Source: Reclinomonas americana ATCC 50394
Lineage: Eukaryota; Jakobida; Jakobea; Jakobida
Direction: 5' to 3'
Length of the DNA stretch: 64,000 nucleotides
Assembly: GCA_048213135.1 (NCBI GenBank)
Contig: PS015099.1
Span: forward strand, 122,128-186,127
The notes under the pieces are model-generated. The model was not told the DNA's origin. It worked only from the letters and a program-made list of their open reading frames with translations, and did not search any database. Shown piece after piece: positions 1-11,600 of the stretch; positions within the stretch are counted from its first letter, which is position 1; every line of letters begins with the position of its first letter. Both the position numbers and the translations under genes were made by a program.

Positions 1-133
1 TCGTTGTTCGTCTTCGTTCGTCTCTCGTCTCTCTCTCTCTCTCTCTCTTCTCTTCTCTACTCCGTCCTCGTCTCTCTCTTCTTCTTCTTCTTCTTCTTCT
101 TACTCTCTCCTCTCTCCTCCTCTCTCTCGCTCG

Positions 134-198
<65 letters not shown>

Positions 199-374
199 CC
201 TCTCTTCTCCCTTTCTCTTTTCACCCTCCCGCTGGACCTTGCCTTCTCTTTGTTTGTCCTTCCCCTCTCAGAGAAGTGCAAGCAGAACACAGTCGCAGAC
301 ACTTCTCCCTTTGTGCGACGACTCAAAAATCCCGCCCTCCCCTCATCCTTCCCCCCTTGTTCCCCCTGCACCAG
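1..374 (+). other. Intron of E1 gene, pyrimidine microsatellite
   Basis: This is the right part of an intron whose donor lies outside the window. It is nearly pure CT with runs of (CT)n around 130-200 and ends in a CCAG acceptor at 374. No coding sequence is supported here; the open frames in it are artefacts of the repeat. Confidence 0.8.
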
Positions 375-1237
375 ATCGAGCACTGCGCCGCTCAACTGCA
401 CGAACTGCCGCTGGACTACTTTTCACGATTCAAGTGCGTGGTCATTGTCGGCCAGCCGGTGCACAAGCTGTTCCGCATCAACGTGCACTGCCGCGAGTTG
501 CGCTCCTTTCATCTCCCCCATTTCGAATCCCACTGCCCATTGCTAAACGTGGCACAGAAATGGAGTGGCGTTCATCGCCTGCCAGTGCCGCGGCGTGTTT
601 CTGCAGGCATTCAACGATTTTGGCGACGACTTTTACGTGTACGACCAGGACGGCGAGGAGGCCGTGGAGATCTTCCTGCGCTCCATCTCCAACAGCGATC
701 CGGGTGAATGCTGCGTGCTCGAGCATCACCGGCACGGTCTGAGCGATGGCGACGTGGTGCGTTTCTCCGAAGTGCACGGCATGGTGGAACTCAACAATAC
801 GGAGCACGTCGTCAAGGGTGAGTTTTTTTGTGTGTGTGTGCGTGTGATTGCATCGTGTGACGGAACTGGCATTCACCGCCTCTGTGTGTGTGTGTGTGTG
901 TGTGCAGTCATTGATGCACAGACGTTCAGTATCGGGCCGACCGCGCACATGTCGGCGTACGAGCGCGGCGGTGTGGCCACGCAAATCAAGCAGGGCAAGC
1001 ACGTGAATTTTGTTGCGTTCGTGTCTCCCACACTTCCACCCCTTGCTTTCCCCCATGGCTGACTTGTCCTTTTCTTACTTCTTCTCCGTCTTTACATTCT
1101 CTTTGTCTCCTTTCTTCTTCTCGAATTGCTCCTCCCCCTCCCTCTCCCTCTCCTTCTCCCTCTCCGTCTCCCTCTCCCTCTCCCCCTCCTTCTCCTTCTC
1201 CGTCTCCATCTCCCTCTCCTTCTCCCTCTCCTTCTCC

Positions 1238-1279
<42 letters not shown>

Positions 1280-1727
1280 NNNNNNNNNNNNNNNNNNNNN
1301 NNNNNNNNNNNNNNNNNNNNNNNNNNNNNNNNNNNNNNNNNNNNNNNNNNNNNNNNNNNNNNNNNNNNNNNNNNNNNNNNNNNNNNNNNNNNNNNNNNNN
1401 NNNNNNNNNNNNNNNNNNNNNNNNNNNNNNNNNNNNNNNNNNNNNNNNNNNNNNNNNNNNNNNNNNNNNNNNNNNNNNNNNNNNNNNNNNNNNNNNNNNN
1501 NNNNNNNNNNNNNNNNNNNNNNNNNNNNNNNNNNNNNNNNNNNNNNNNNNNNNNNNNNNNNNNNNNNNNNNNNNNNNNNNNNNNNNNNNNNNNNNNNNNN
1601 NNNNNNNNNNNNNNNNNNNNNNNNNNNNNNNNNNNNNNNNNNNNNNNNNNNNNNNNNNNNNNNNNNNNNNNNNNNNNNNNNNNNNNNNNNNNNNNNNNNN
1701 NNNNNNNNNNNNNNNNNNNTCCTCTTC

Positions 1728-1769
<42 letters not shown>

Positions 1770-4700
1770 CTCCTCTCCTCTCCTCTCCTCTCCTCTCCTC
1801 TCCTCTCCTCTCCTCTCTCTCCTCTCTCTCCTCCTCTCCTCTCCTCTCCTCTCCTCTCCTCTCCTCTCCTCTCCTTCTCCCTCCTCCCTCTCCTCTCCCT
1901 CCTTCTCCCTCTCCCTCTCCCTCTCCTTCTCCCTCTTCCTCTCCCTCTCATTCTCCCGCGCATCCGACAGACATCACTGGCACGCTCGCTGGAGACGGCC
2001 ACCTTGTTTGAGGACTTTATGATTGCCGACTTTGCCAATGTCGACCGCTACATGGTGCTCCACGAGGCCTTCCACGCCGCGGGTCTTGTTGGTACGTCGT
2101 GCTCTGTCGATTTATTTTTGCCTTGTCACTCACTCACCGCTACTTTGTCGCAGCTCCACGGCCGTGGAATGCAGAGGATGTCGAAAAAGTCTGCAAGATT
2201 ATGCCTCACGGTGCCGAGGTGTGGTGACTTTTCGTGTTCCATGGCAACACCTTCTCCCTATCTCCTAACGCTCTTCGTCTTGTTGCTCAGCTCTCGGTGG
2301 CCGATCGCGCTACAGTGGAGCGCCTGTGCGGCGTGTGGCAGGCGCAGCTGCAGCCGTTGGCGGCCTTTGGGGGTGGATTTGTCGGGCAAGAGGTCATCAA
2401 GGCGGTGACTGGCAAGTTCACGCCGCTGAAGCAGTGGGTGCGTCATATTGTCTACCGATGTACGTTCGCACGTGCACGCGGTGGACTCATCATCCTGTTG
2501 CACTCTCGCAGTTGTACGTGGATGTGGAGAAAATCATGGCATCCGCGTCGGTCATGGCGGCCACTGCGCCTCGAGGCGATCGCCTCGACCACCTGCGCCT
2601 GTGCATCGGCGACGAGATGGTGGAGAAGCTGTCGCAGGCGCGCCTTTTCATGGTCGGCGCCGGTGCGATTGGTTGCGAATTGATCAAGAATTTTGCGTTG
2701 ATGGGCGTCGGAAGCGGCGAGCGCGGTCTCATTCGAGTCACCGACAACGACATGATCGAGCTGAGCAACCTCAATCGCCAGTTCCTCTTCCGTCAGGCGG
2801 ACATTCAGGTTGAGTCCAACACTTGGTTGGGGGGAGAATGACTGTGGAGGAGCTGACACCATCGTCGCACAGAAACCCAAGTCGGCGACTGCGGTGGCCG
2901 CCGCTCTCGACATCAATCCGCACCTCCATGTGGCCGCCGATGTGAATCGAGTTGGCGAGGAGACGGAAAGCATTTACACCGACAGCTTCTTCGAGAGCAT
3001 GGATTGCATTGTGAATGCGCTGGACAATGTGGCGGTGTGTGGCTGAACTGTGTGAGTGCACCACATGATCTCTTGTACCGCTGACATTCTCTTCATGGCA
3101 CAGGCTCGTCTGTACGTGGACTCGCGGTGTGTGGCCGCCGAGCGACCGCTGCTGGAGAGTGGCACGCTCGGCACCAAGGGGCACACGCAGATTATTGTGC
3201 CGCATCTCACTGAGTCGTACGGCAGCCGTCGCGATCCCCCGGAAAAGGTCGGCGATGTTTTTTCTTCTCCGCCCCTCTCGACATGGACGACTCACCGTTG
3301 TCTCATGACGCAGGAAGTGCCTTTTTGCACGCTGCGCAGTTTCCCGGCCGTGATCGATCACACAATTCAGTGGGCTCGCGACCGCTTGGAGAACATGTTC
3401 AAGAGCAAGCCGGAGGAGTTCTCGGTGGGTCCATCCATGCCGTTCCGTTCTCTTTCTCTCTTTTCTTTTCTCTGTCTCACACTCCACGCAGCGCATGCTG
3501 AGCGACCCGGATGGGTACGTGCGAGAGATGCGCAGCACGAGCGCCGAAGGAGCGCGCAATGCACGCTTCGTGGAGCGCCTGTGCCGCAAGTTCCCCCGGT
3601 CGTTTGCCGACTGTGTGCGCTTTGCCCGACAAAAGTTCGAGCGCATGTTCAACCACGCCGCCAAGCACCTGCTGACCGTATTCCCGCCCGACAAGCGAAT
3701 GGAGGATGGAAGTGCGTGGAGGGCGCTTGTCGCCCCCTTCTCTCTGCTCCTGTCTCTCATCATCGATCGTAGGTCTGTTCTGGACGCTGCCGAAGCGACA
3801 GCCGACGCCGCTTGAGTTCGACGTCAACGACGACCTGCATCGCGAATTCGTCATGCACTGCGCGCTGCTGCAGGCCAGTGTGTTCTCCATTGCCGATGTG
3901 CCCGCCGATGTCGAGGCGTTTGTGCGGGAGGTGAGTTTGTCTACACTTTGTATGCATCATGCAGTGTCTCACTGGAACGCTTGCGTTAGTTTGCGCCGAC
4001 CATCGAAGTGCCGGAGTTTGTGTTCTCCGATGCCAAGAAGGTGGAGACCGACGAGTCGGTCACCAAGGCGACTGCGGGTTCGTCGTCTTCGTCCTCATCG
4101 GCGGCCGATGATTCCACCATTGGCGCCGTGATTGACCGAGTTGCGTGTGAAGGGGAAAGGAGGGGGAAGGCGGAGGGGGGAAGGAGAAGGGGGAGGGGGA
4201 GGAGAAGGAGAAGGGGGAGGAGAAGGAGAAGGGGGAAGAGAGAGGGTAGAGAGTGTGTGCGAGAGAGAGAGAAGAGGATAGGGAGAGAAGGAGGGAGATG
4301 GACGAGGGAAGTGAAAAATAGAAGCAAGAGAGAGAGAGAGGAGGGAGAGGAGAGGAGGGAGAGGAGAGAGGAGAGAGAGAGAGTGGAGGGAGGGAGGAGA
4401 GAGAGAGGAGGAGTGAGAGAGAGGAGGAGGAGGAGAGAGAGGAGAGAGAGGAAGGAAGGTAGGTACGGAACGAAGGTAAGTAACGAACTACGTTACGGAC
4501 GAGTAGGAAGGTAACGGATTNNNNNNNNNNNNNNNNNNNNGAGACGAGACGAGAGAGAGAGAGAGAGACGAGAGAGAGAGAGGAGGGAGAGAGAGAGAGG
4601 GAGTGAGAGAAGAGGAGGGAGAGAAGGAGGGAAGATGGACGAGGGAAGTGGGAACAGGAAATAAGGAACATCGACGATGGAGACGGGATGAGTGGAATAA

Positions 4701-5923
4701 GGGCCATTGAGAAAAGGAGACAGAAGAGATTGGGGAGAGGAAACAAGGAAAAGGGAGAGTTGACGACTGACGCGAAGGGGAAAGTGAGAAGACTGAGCAA
4801 GGAATGAGGGGCACGACGTCAATCCTTTGCGCTCTATTAACATTCTCCCTTATCGTCACAGCTCGCCGCCGCCGCCCCGTCACTACCCCGCGAGCTGGCG
4901 GTGAATCCGCAGCCGTTCGAAAAGGTTCGATTGTCAACAGCCCTCAATTTGTTTGTTCCCTGCCATCCTCACGACACGGGTGCAGGACGACGATCGGAAC
5001 CATCACGTTGACTTTATTCACGCGGCGTCGAATCTGCGTGCACGGAGCTACGGCATCCAGGAGGCCGATCGGTGCTCATCTCTCGCAGTCCATGCTGGTG
5101 ATGCACATTTTTTCTCACTCCCTTGTCTCTCCCGCAGGGGCAAGACCAAGCGCATTGCTGGTCGCATCATGCCGGCCATTGCTACCACCACGGCAGCCGT
5201 CTCAGGCCTGGTACGCTGACACGAATGCTTTGCTCCTTGCTCGTCGTTTTATTTTGTCGCTCATGATTGTGTGTTTGCAGGTGAGCATCGAGTTGATCAA
5301 GATCCTGCGTGGTGATCCGCTCGAGTCGTACTGGTGTGCGTTCATGAACCTGGCGTTGCCGATGATGAATGTGGTCGAACCGGGTCCAGCACCGCGTGTT
5401 CGCATGTCGAGTCGCGCAACGTTGCGTGCTCGTCTGTCTGTCTGTGGGTGCTGCACGACGTGCACGTTGCTGACTGTGTGTGTGTGCACAGCTTCACACT
5501 TTGGGACACCATCAAGGTGCGCGAGGGCGACATGACGCTGGCCAACTTCCGCCAGTACTTTGAGGTGATTTACTGCGCGTGTGTCTCTGCTTGCGCGGTC
5601 TTTCTTGTGAGGCTCATCGGATGTGAAAAACAACAAATCAGGACAAGTACGGCGTGACGATCAAGTCGTTCACCGAGGGCAATCGACCTGTGTGGTTCTC
5701 CTTCAACCCGAAGCATCGCAAGATGCTGAGCGACAAGTTGCGCTCTCATCTCGGTTGTTTGTGTGCGTCTCGCACACATGCTCATCTGCTTGTTTTGCGC
5801 AGGATGAGCAAATTGTGCAAGAGTGTGGGCGACGGCGGCTACACAATGCTAGATGTGGTGGGCGTCGATGCAGAGACAGGCGAAGAGGCCACTATTCCTC
5901 GTGTTCGTCTGTACCTGCGGTAA
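375..5923 (+). CDS. UBA1: Ubiquitin-activating enzyme E1 (UBA1 type), 5' end missing
   Basis: E1 adenylates the ubiquitin C-terminus with ATP, takes it as a thioester on a catalytic cysteine and passes it to E2 enzymes. Twenty exons fit in phase: 375-496, 558-817, 908-1011, 1971-2091, 2154-2218, 2291-2437, 2512-2808, 2873-3034, 3104-3247, 3314-3424, 3492-3711, 3773-3930, 3990-4139, 4862-4924, 4986-5071, 5138-5210, 5281-5420, 5492-5564, 5642-5736, 5803-5923, giving about 903 residues. The first 130-150 residues lie left of the window. Visible hallmarks are the nucleotide-binding [18 protein letters not shown] (exon at 2512), [22 protein letters not shown] [12 protein letters not shown], the catalytic cysteine in FCTLRSFP (codon 3326-3328), [14 protein letters not shown] and a ubiquitin-fold C-terminal domain. 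A serine-rich stretch (exon 3990) sits at the usual variable spot before the conserved ...[11 protein letters not shown] block. The intron at 1012-1970 holds a 440-N gap. The donor at 5421 is a choice between two sites. Confidence 0.95.
1060..1960 (+). repeat. CCTCT/CTCC polypyrimidine tract with 440-N gap
   Basis: Inside an E1 intron, about 220 bases before and 230 bases after the N run (1280-1719) are almost free of purines, built from CTCCCT, CT and CCTCT units. The top strand is pyrimidine only, so the gap is probably an unassembled continuation of the same tract. Confidence 0.9.
4150..4790 (+). repeat. GA/GGA polypurine tract in E1 intron
   Basis: The intron between exons 3990-4139 and 4862-4924 is about 720 bp and is almost entirely purine on the plus strand (GGAGAA, GA, GGAGA units). 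It is interrupted by a 20-N placeholder gap at 4521-4540. Its strand asymmetry is opposite to that of the intron at 1012-1970 in the same gene. Confidence 0.85.
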
Positions 5924-6104
5924 TACAGAGGAAAAACCATCTTGAAATCGTTGCTCCCGTACACCGAGTGGTACCATCTCTGTTTGATTCATGCGATCGG
6001 GCCGCTGTCAAGACATCACTCCTCATGTCGTGTCAAAAAGAATTCTCGCGCACACGTGTACTGATTGCGGTGAGCGCGGTGACAGTGCAATGAGGCAAAT
6101 GCGC

Positions 6105-7554
6105 TCAAGAGTCCCAATCGACGACCGAGCTAACACGAGAGAGAATTGTCAGTCGAATGCTCGAGGCCCGCGCCATCAGCGTGTTGCCCTCGCCGAGGAG
6201 GCGCGAGGCCTCGTGAGTTGCCGCGTCGAGCACTCGCAACGCCTCTTCGGGTCGGTCACCGTTGGTCAAACAAATGGCTGCGGGCAAGCACAAAGAATCG
6301 CATCTCAGTACGTACACCAACTCCAGCCTTGTCACCCTCCCCCACTCCTTCCCATCTCACCTTGCTCTATGCGATTCCGCAAGCGAACCTCTGCACCATT
6401 GATACTGTATCGACTGATTTCCAAGTTCGCCGCCGCCCCATACATCTCGGCTGCTCGCAAGTGCTGCTCTCCCATGGAGTACACCCTCCCCAGCCCATTC
6501 AGTGCGTCGCCCAGCAGCTTGCGGAAATTGTGGCTGCGAGCTTCGGCGACGACACCTGCACATATGTGTGACGAGTGTGTGTGAGAATGTGCCAAAGCTC
6601 CACGGAGACGCAAGAGGGTCACCTTGCAGCTCCTCGGCCGCCGCTGCCAGATGGTTTCGCTCGCGCCAGGCGAGTCCGCGAATGTAGCGTAATCTGAGCA
6701 CGAGTTCCGGGTAGCTCTGTTGTGCATTCACGCGATGAGATTTTTAGAAACAAGAAGAAAGCAACTCGCGCATTCGACGTACCGCGAACACATCCTGGTT
6801 GCCGGGCAGTCCGCGACTCAAGCGGGGTGACAGGCGCGCCACCGAACCGACAGGTGCTTGGCGGACGTCCTCGATAAGTGCGAGGATGGTGTCCACCAGT
6901 CGTTCCGAGGCCTCCCAGTTGCCCGAGTTGGCCAGCAGGACTGCGAAGTCTGACAAGGGAAAGGGGGGAGATAAGGGGAACGGTGGGGGAGATAAGGGAG
7001 AAGGGGTGGGCAAGAGCAGAGAAGAGCAGAGGAGAGAAGAGGAGAGGAGAGGAGAGGAGAGAAGAGGAGAGCGGAGAAGAGGGGAGGAAAGGGGAGGAGA
7101 GATGAACAGAGACGAGTAGAGCAGCAGCGGACAACACAGCAGAAGAGCAGAGCAGAGGGAAGGAAAGGGGAGGAGAGAAGAGTAGAGAGGCGGACAGCAG
7201 AGAACCGCAGAGAAGACCAGAACAGAGAGGAAACGAGAAGATGATGGCACAGAAGATAAGAGAAGAGCAGAGAGGAGAGGAGCAGAGCAGACACAGCAGA
7301 GTAGAGCACAGTACTAAAGAGCATCGAGCAGCGGACAACAACTCACTTATCTGCGCCTCCAACGCCTCCGGATGCAACAATCCATGCTCCTCCACGCGGA
7401 AACGCACAAGCCATCGGTGCAACGGAAGCAGGTTGGCATTCACTGCGCCCAGCAATGGGGAGTGAATGACGGAATGAGAAGACCACAAAACCGAACACAC
7501 AACATCACAACACTTGTGCTCTCTGCTCTNNNNNNNNNNNNNNNNNNNNTACTC

Positions 7555-7647
<93 letters not shown>

Positions 7648-7926
7648 ACATCGACGCTCAGCCTCCTCCTCATCGTCATCATCCTCCTCCTCATCATCCT
7701 CCTCCTCCTCCTGCTCTCGCTGCTGCCTTCCCCTCGCCGACGCCGGTGAGAACAAGTAGCGCACGCCGTAGTAGACGACGGCGGCCACTGACACGCCCAC
7801 AACCACTGCATCGTACAGATTCTTCCCGGTGAAGAACGATGGTGCATGCGATGGTGGCGAGGTGAAGGCGCTCATTAGCAGCCGCGCACTGCTGGCCGGA
7901 GGCGCCTCGAAGGCCAAGTCGGTCAT
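6105..7926 (-). CDS. Membrane-anchored TPR-like protein, function unknown
   Basis: Six exons fit in phase on the minus strand: 7926-7650, 7442-7347, 6949-6783, 6716-6623, 6555-6361, 6277-6105, for 333 residues. The N-terminal part (residues 1-36) is followed by one hydrophobic segment at about residues 40-59, then a strongly acidic linker (about 70-88, runs of E and D) and helical repeats that look like degenerate TPRs, for example LLGDALNGLGRVYSMGEQHL and RPEEALRVLDAATHEASRLL. The topology suggests a single-span anchored protein with a helical-repeat domain on one face. I do not recognise a specific family, and TPR assignment is by eye. The first intron (7346-7443 side, 7443-7649) contains an 80-base (CT)n and a 20-N gap. 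The gene converges on E1, leaving 181 bp between the stop codons. Confidence 0.7.
6960..7330 (-). repeat. Polypurine (GAGAAGAGG) intron sequence
   Basis: The intron between exons 7442-7347 and 6949-6783 is filled by AGAGGAGAGAAG-type purine repeats on the plus strand (pyrimidine-rich in the sense of the gene). Open frames on both strands here are low-complexity shadows. Confidence 0.8.
7550..7643 (+). repeat. (CT)n microsatellite next to 20-N gap
   Basis: About 85 uninterrupted bases of CT dinucleotide follow the placeholder gap 7530-7549. The tract lies within the first intron of the minus-strand TPR-like gene. Confidence 0.95.
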
Positions 7927-8004
7927 CTTCTCCCACACACACACGCGCGCGCCTGTGTCGACGCGATAGAAGTGATTGATGTTTTGTTGTCATGTGGGAC
8001 GTTG

Positions 8005-8430
8005 ACGATCTGCTGACTGCGTGGTGTACGCGGCTGCAAGAGCTGTCCTGAAGGAAGTGCTATATGTACTCAGCTTGCCATGTACTCGGTGGAGCTTGCC
8101 CCCACGACGTCGCGCCTAGGTCAACGCGAAGTGATGATGTTTTCATGCATGCGTGACTGACTGGTGCTCTGGTGATTACGTGGTGCGCGGCGTACGAGAG
8201 CGGTCCTGAAGGAAGCGCTGCTTGTACTCAGCTTGCCATGTATTCGGTGGAGGTTTCCCCCACGACGTCGCGCCCAGGCCAACGCGAAGTGATGATGTTT
8301 TCGAATTCATGCATGCATGCGAGACTGACTGGTGCTCTGGTGATTACGTGGTGTGCGTGCCTGCAAGAGGGGTCCTGAAGGCACCCCTGCTTTGTACTCA
8401 GCTTGCTGCATGCTCAATGGAAGCTTTCCG
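8005..8430. repeat. Tandem direct repeat, about 160-170 bp, nearly 3 copies, in divergent promoter region
   Basis: The word GTCCTGAAGG recurs at 8045, 8203 and 8372, and the surrounding sequence (TGTACTCAGCTTGC, CCCCCACGACGTCGCG, ACGCGAAGTGATGATGTTTT, GGTGATTACGTGGTG) repeats with it, giving periods of 158 and 169 bp. Copies 1 and 2 are closest; copy 3 diverges after the TACTCAGCTTGC part. The array fills most of the 762-bp space between the divergent TPR-like gene (start 7926) and the RPxSA gene (start 8689). No open frame explains the conservation. Confidence 0.85.
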
Positions 8431-8688
8431 TTCCACCGTGACGTCGATCGCGATCGACGTCGACGACTTCGCGATCGAATTCGAAGGGTCCGGACGACAC
8501 ATCCACAATTGCATTTCCCGTGGTCGCTCCCACCTCTTTACGCCATGCACCCGCCTGCATCGTTTGCCAACCGGACTGCGCGCGCGCGCGTGTCAACCTT
8601 TGTTTCCCCTTCGACCATGATGGGCGCGTGTGACACTTGGGCCAGCGGGTGATCACCGCGGTGCATCACACGGCGGTTTTTTTTCGAG

Positions 8689-11600
8689 ATGGGTCGCCGC
8701 CGTCCGCACCGCATCGAGCCCTGGTCAGCCTCCTCCACCGCACCAAGCACAGCGCGTGCTGATGAAGACTATGACGACGACGACGATGAGGATGAGGACG
8801 ATGATGGCATGGAAAAGGGAGAGCAGGCGCTGTCGGCGTTGAGCAGCGGGCGCGGTCTTGCTCCGCAGCGACGCGCAGTGCTGGTGGTGACTCCAGAGTC
8901 GCCGAATGGCACCGCCACTGGGCAGCAGCGGAGACCTGCGTCGGCGCGAGTGAGACCGAGGTCTTGTTGATTATGATATTCAGACAGAGAGTGATCATTC
9001 GCGCTCATGAAGTTGTTTCCAGCTCGGCGCAAGCGGCTCTGCGTGGTGCGTTGTCGGTGAGTCGACGCACGAATAGCACCGAGGCGGTGCGCGGGAAGCG
9101 GCATGGGGATGTGTCTGATGGGCAGCTCTCGGATGTGATCACCGTGGACGAGGATGATGATGATGATGATGATGTCGTTGTTGATGATGATGATGATGAT
9201 GATGGAGGTGGTGAAGAGGAGACGGACCGCGAGTTTAGGGGGATGGGTGGTCGCACGCCTCCGTCGCGGTCGGGTCGGGCAACCAATTCGAGTTCGGCGG
9301 CCAGTTCGCATGGTACCAATGGTGGGATATCAGAGAGAAGAGAAGGAGGGTGGGGGCGATAGGGGATGGAGGGACAAAGAGACAGACTGCAGTTGGGGAA
9401 GGGAGAGAAGAAGTTGAGAATCAGAGACAAGAGAAGGATCAGAGGAGAGGTTGACTGGGGCAGCGCAGAGGCAGTTTTACTTGCTTATAAGATGGATAGG
9501 AAGAGAACGGGCAGATGTTGGCAAGAATAGTGGCCTGAGAAGCAGAGACGAGCTGCCCATACGCAGGAGAAGTGGACTGGGGATAGGCAAGCGCAGAAGG
9601 ATAAGAAGGAGACGGGCAAGATGTTGGCAAGAATTGTCGCCTGAGAAGCAGAGACGAGCTGCCGGACCACAGAGAGAAGGAGGAGAAGAGTTGTACATGT
9701 TGCTTTGCAAATGACAGATGGATATGAAGGGGACGGACCAGCTGCTTACAAATAGTGGCCTGAGAAGCAGAGACGAGCTGCCCATACGCAGGGGAAGTGG
9801 ACTGGGAATAGACAAGCACAGAAGGATAAGAAGGAGGCGGGCAAGATGTTGGCAAGAATTGTCGCCTGAGAAGCAGAGACAAACTGCCCGACCACAGAGA
9901 GAAGAAAGAGAAGAGTTGTTTCTTGCAAATGACAGAAGGATAAGAAGGGGAAGACGAGCTGCCCATAGTCCACTGTCTCATTCCCATTTGAACTCTACCG
10001 ATATTCTCTCCCTGCGTGTCGCTCGTTCTCTCGTTTTCTCAGTCTATGCGCAGTCCACCACTCCTCTCATCCTTTCTTTCTGCGTGTGAGGAGTTCGCAG
10101 ACCACTTGTCTTCCGATCCATTCGTAATTATCAAGCAATTCCTGTCTGTGCACCACGCCTTTTATCCCGTTTCTCTGAGCGAGAGCAGGAACCCTTGCTT
10201 TACAGTGAGACAGACAGGAAGTAGTACAATGATTGACTGGGAGGTAAACAGAGAATGGATGAGGTTGACTGTTTGCTTTTCCGCGAGAGAACGAGAGGAG
10301 AGAACCCTGCGCAGCGATAGACTACGAGGCACAAGGCATCACACTTGTCTCACTTCGCCCCGCCAACAGAACGTGCCTCCGGCGACGACGACCCCGCCGA
10401 TCCCGACTACTTGGTGCCACTGTGGGCACGCTTGCTGCGCGCAGTTAGCTCGAAGACCATGGTTCGTGGGCGATGCTCTGCCAGTGCTTTCCGCCACCCT
10501 TGTGTTAGCTGAACCCTCTCATTTTTTTTTTGCAGGGCGGGCCTCCATCCCTGCGACCCGGCGAACCACACAGCGCGTGGAGTGCACCTGGCAAGGGATT
10601 TAATTCACGCTCCGGGTCTCCTCTTCTCGCCGCTCCTGCCGGTATGTGCATGCTCCACCTTGTACCGTTCCATGACCTCGCAACTCATTGCCGATGTGCA
10701 GACTCGACGCCCCTGTCAAAAATGGATCGTATTCGCCTCGGTGGGTCCCCTCTATGCTACTTTCCTCCTCTCTCGCTTCTGACCTGCGTGATGCCAACAG
10801 ACCAACGAGAACTCGTCACGCTGCTGCGCATGGGCTCACTCGTGCTCACGGTCGACGAGTCGCAGCCATTGTTGCGTCAAACAGACGACCTCTGTGTAGT
10901 AGCTCTCTTCCTGAAACTCATCGAATATCCTGTTTGTTTCGCAGTGCTCGTGAAGCGCCCTATCGCAAGACAGTTGCGTGCAGGCACTTGCCCTCTGTCC
11001 CTGTTGTCGCGTACGACTTAAATCCTGCGTTCGCAGTCGGAGGCCACTCGGTTGAGACGGAGCACCGTGCGCCAGTCGTCGCTTCTCATCACGTTGATCA
11101 AGAATGTTGCGTGGGGGCTGGACGTGCGAATTGGCGCAACTCAAGTTCCCTCACCCCGCTTGTCCTCCCATGCAGTGGTGGAAGTGTGCCAACGAGAGTC
11201 GCACCGGCATACTGACGCGCGATGAATTCGCCGTGTTCTTCAGCCAGCTGACGCTCCCACTCAGCCCGCTGTCGTCGACGAATGCATTGCGTCACGAACT
11301 GGAGGTGCAGTGCACTCGCGCGCGTGCGTCACTTGCTCATGCGTGACCGACCCATCGCTGATTCACCTCTCACGTCACAGAAAGAGTGGGTCACACGTCT
11401 CGGCTCTGGTGCCACGGAGATGACCTTTCCGCAATTCTTTGAAGGTCCGCCTGGGCGCTCAGTGTTCGTCCCTCGTCGTTTTGCTCACGTGGGTGCTTTC
11501 AGCTGCCTTTGAGCTGGTGGAGAGCTGGACGGAGACGGCGGACGAGAACGAGTATGTGGAATTCGCACAGCGTGTGCTGGCCCGCAGCTTTCCGGATTTC

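Noticed and set aside
4-546. Long open frames through (CT)n and CCTCT tracts on both strands (also at 1010-2022, 4060-4937, 6744-7500, 37659-38323)
   Set aside because: They encode monotonous Leu/Ser or Arg/Glu strings, exist in several frames at once and lie inside introns defined by conserved flanking exons.
5400-5425. Donor at 5406 (GTCGAG) for the E1 intron ending at 5491
   Set aside because: The site at 5421 (GTTGCG) gives a more typical intron length (71 bp) and a better length match to E1 proteins at this position; 5406 remains possible.
8005-8430. CRISPR-like array
   Set aside because: The units are 158-169 bp with no short constant repeat and unique spacer pattern, and the context is eukaryotic.
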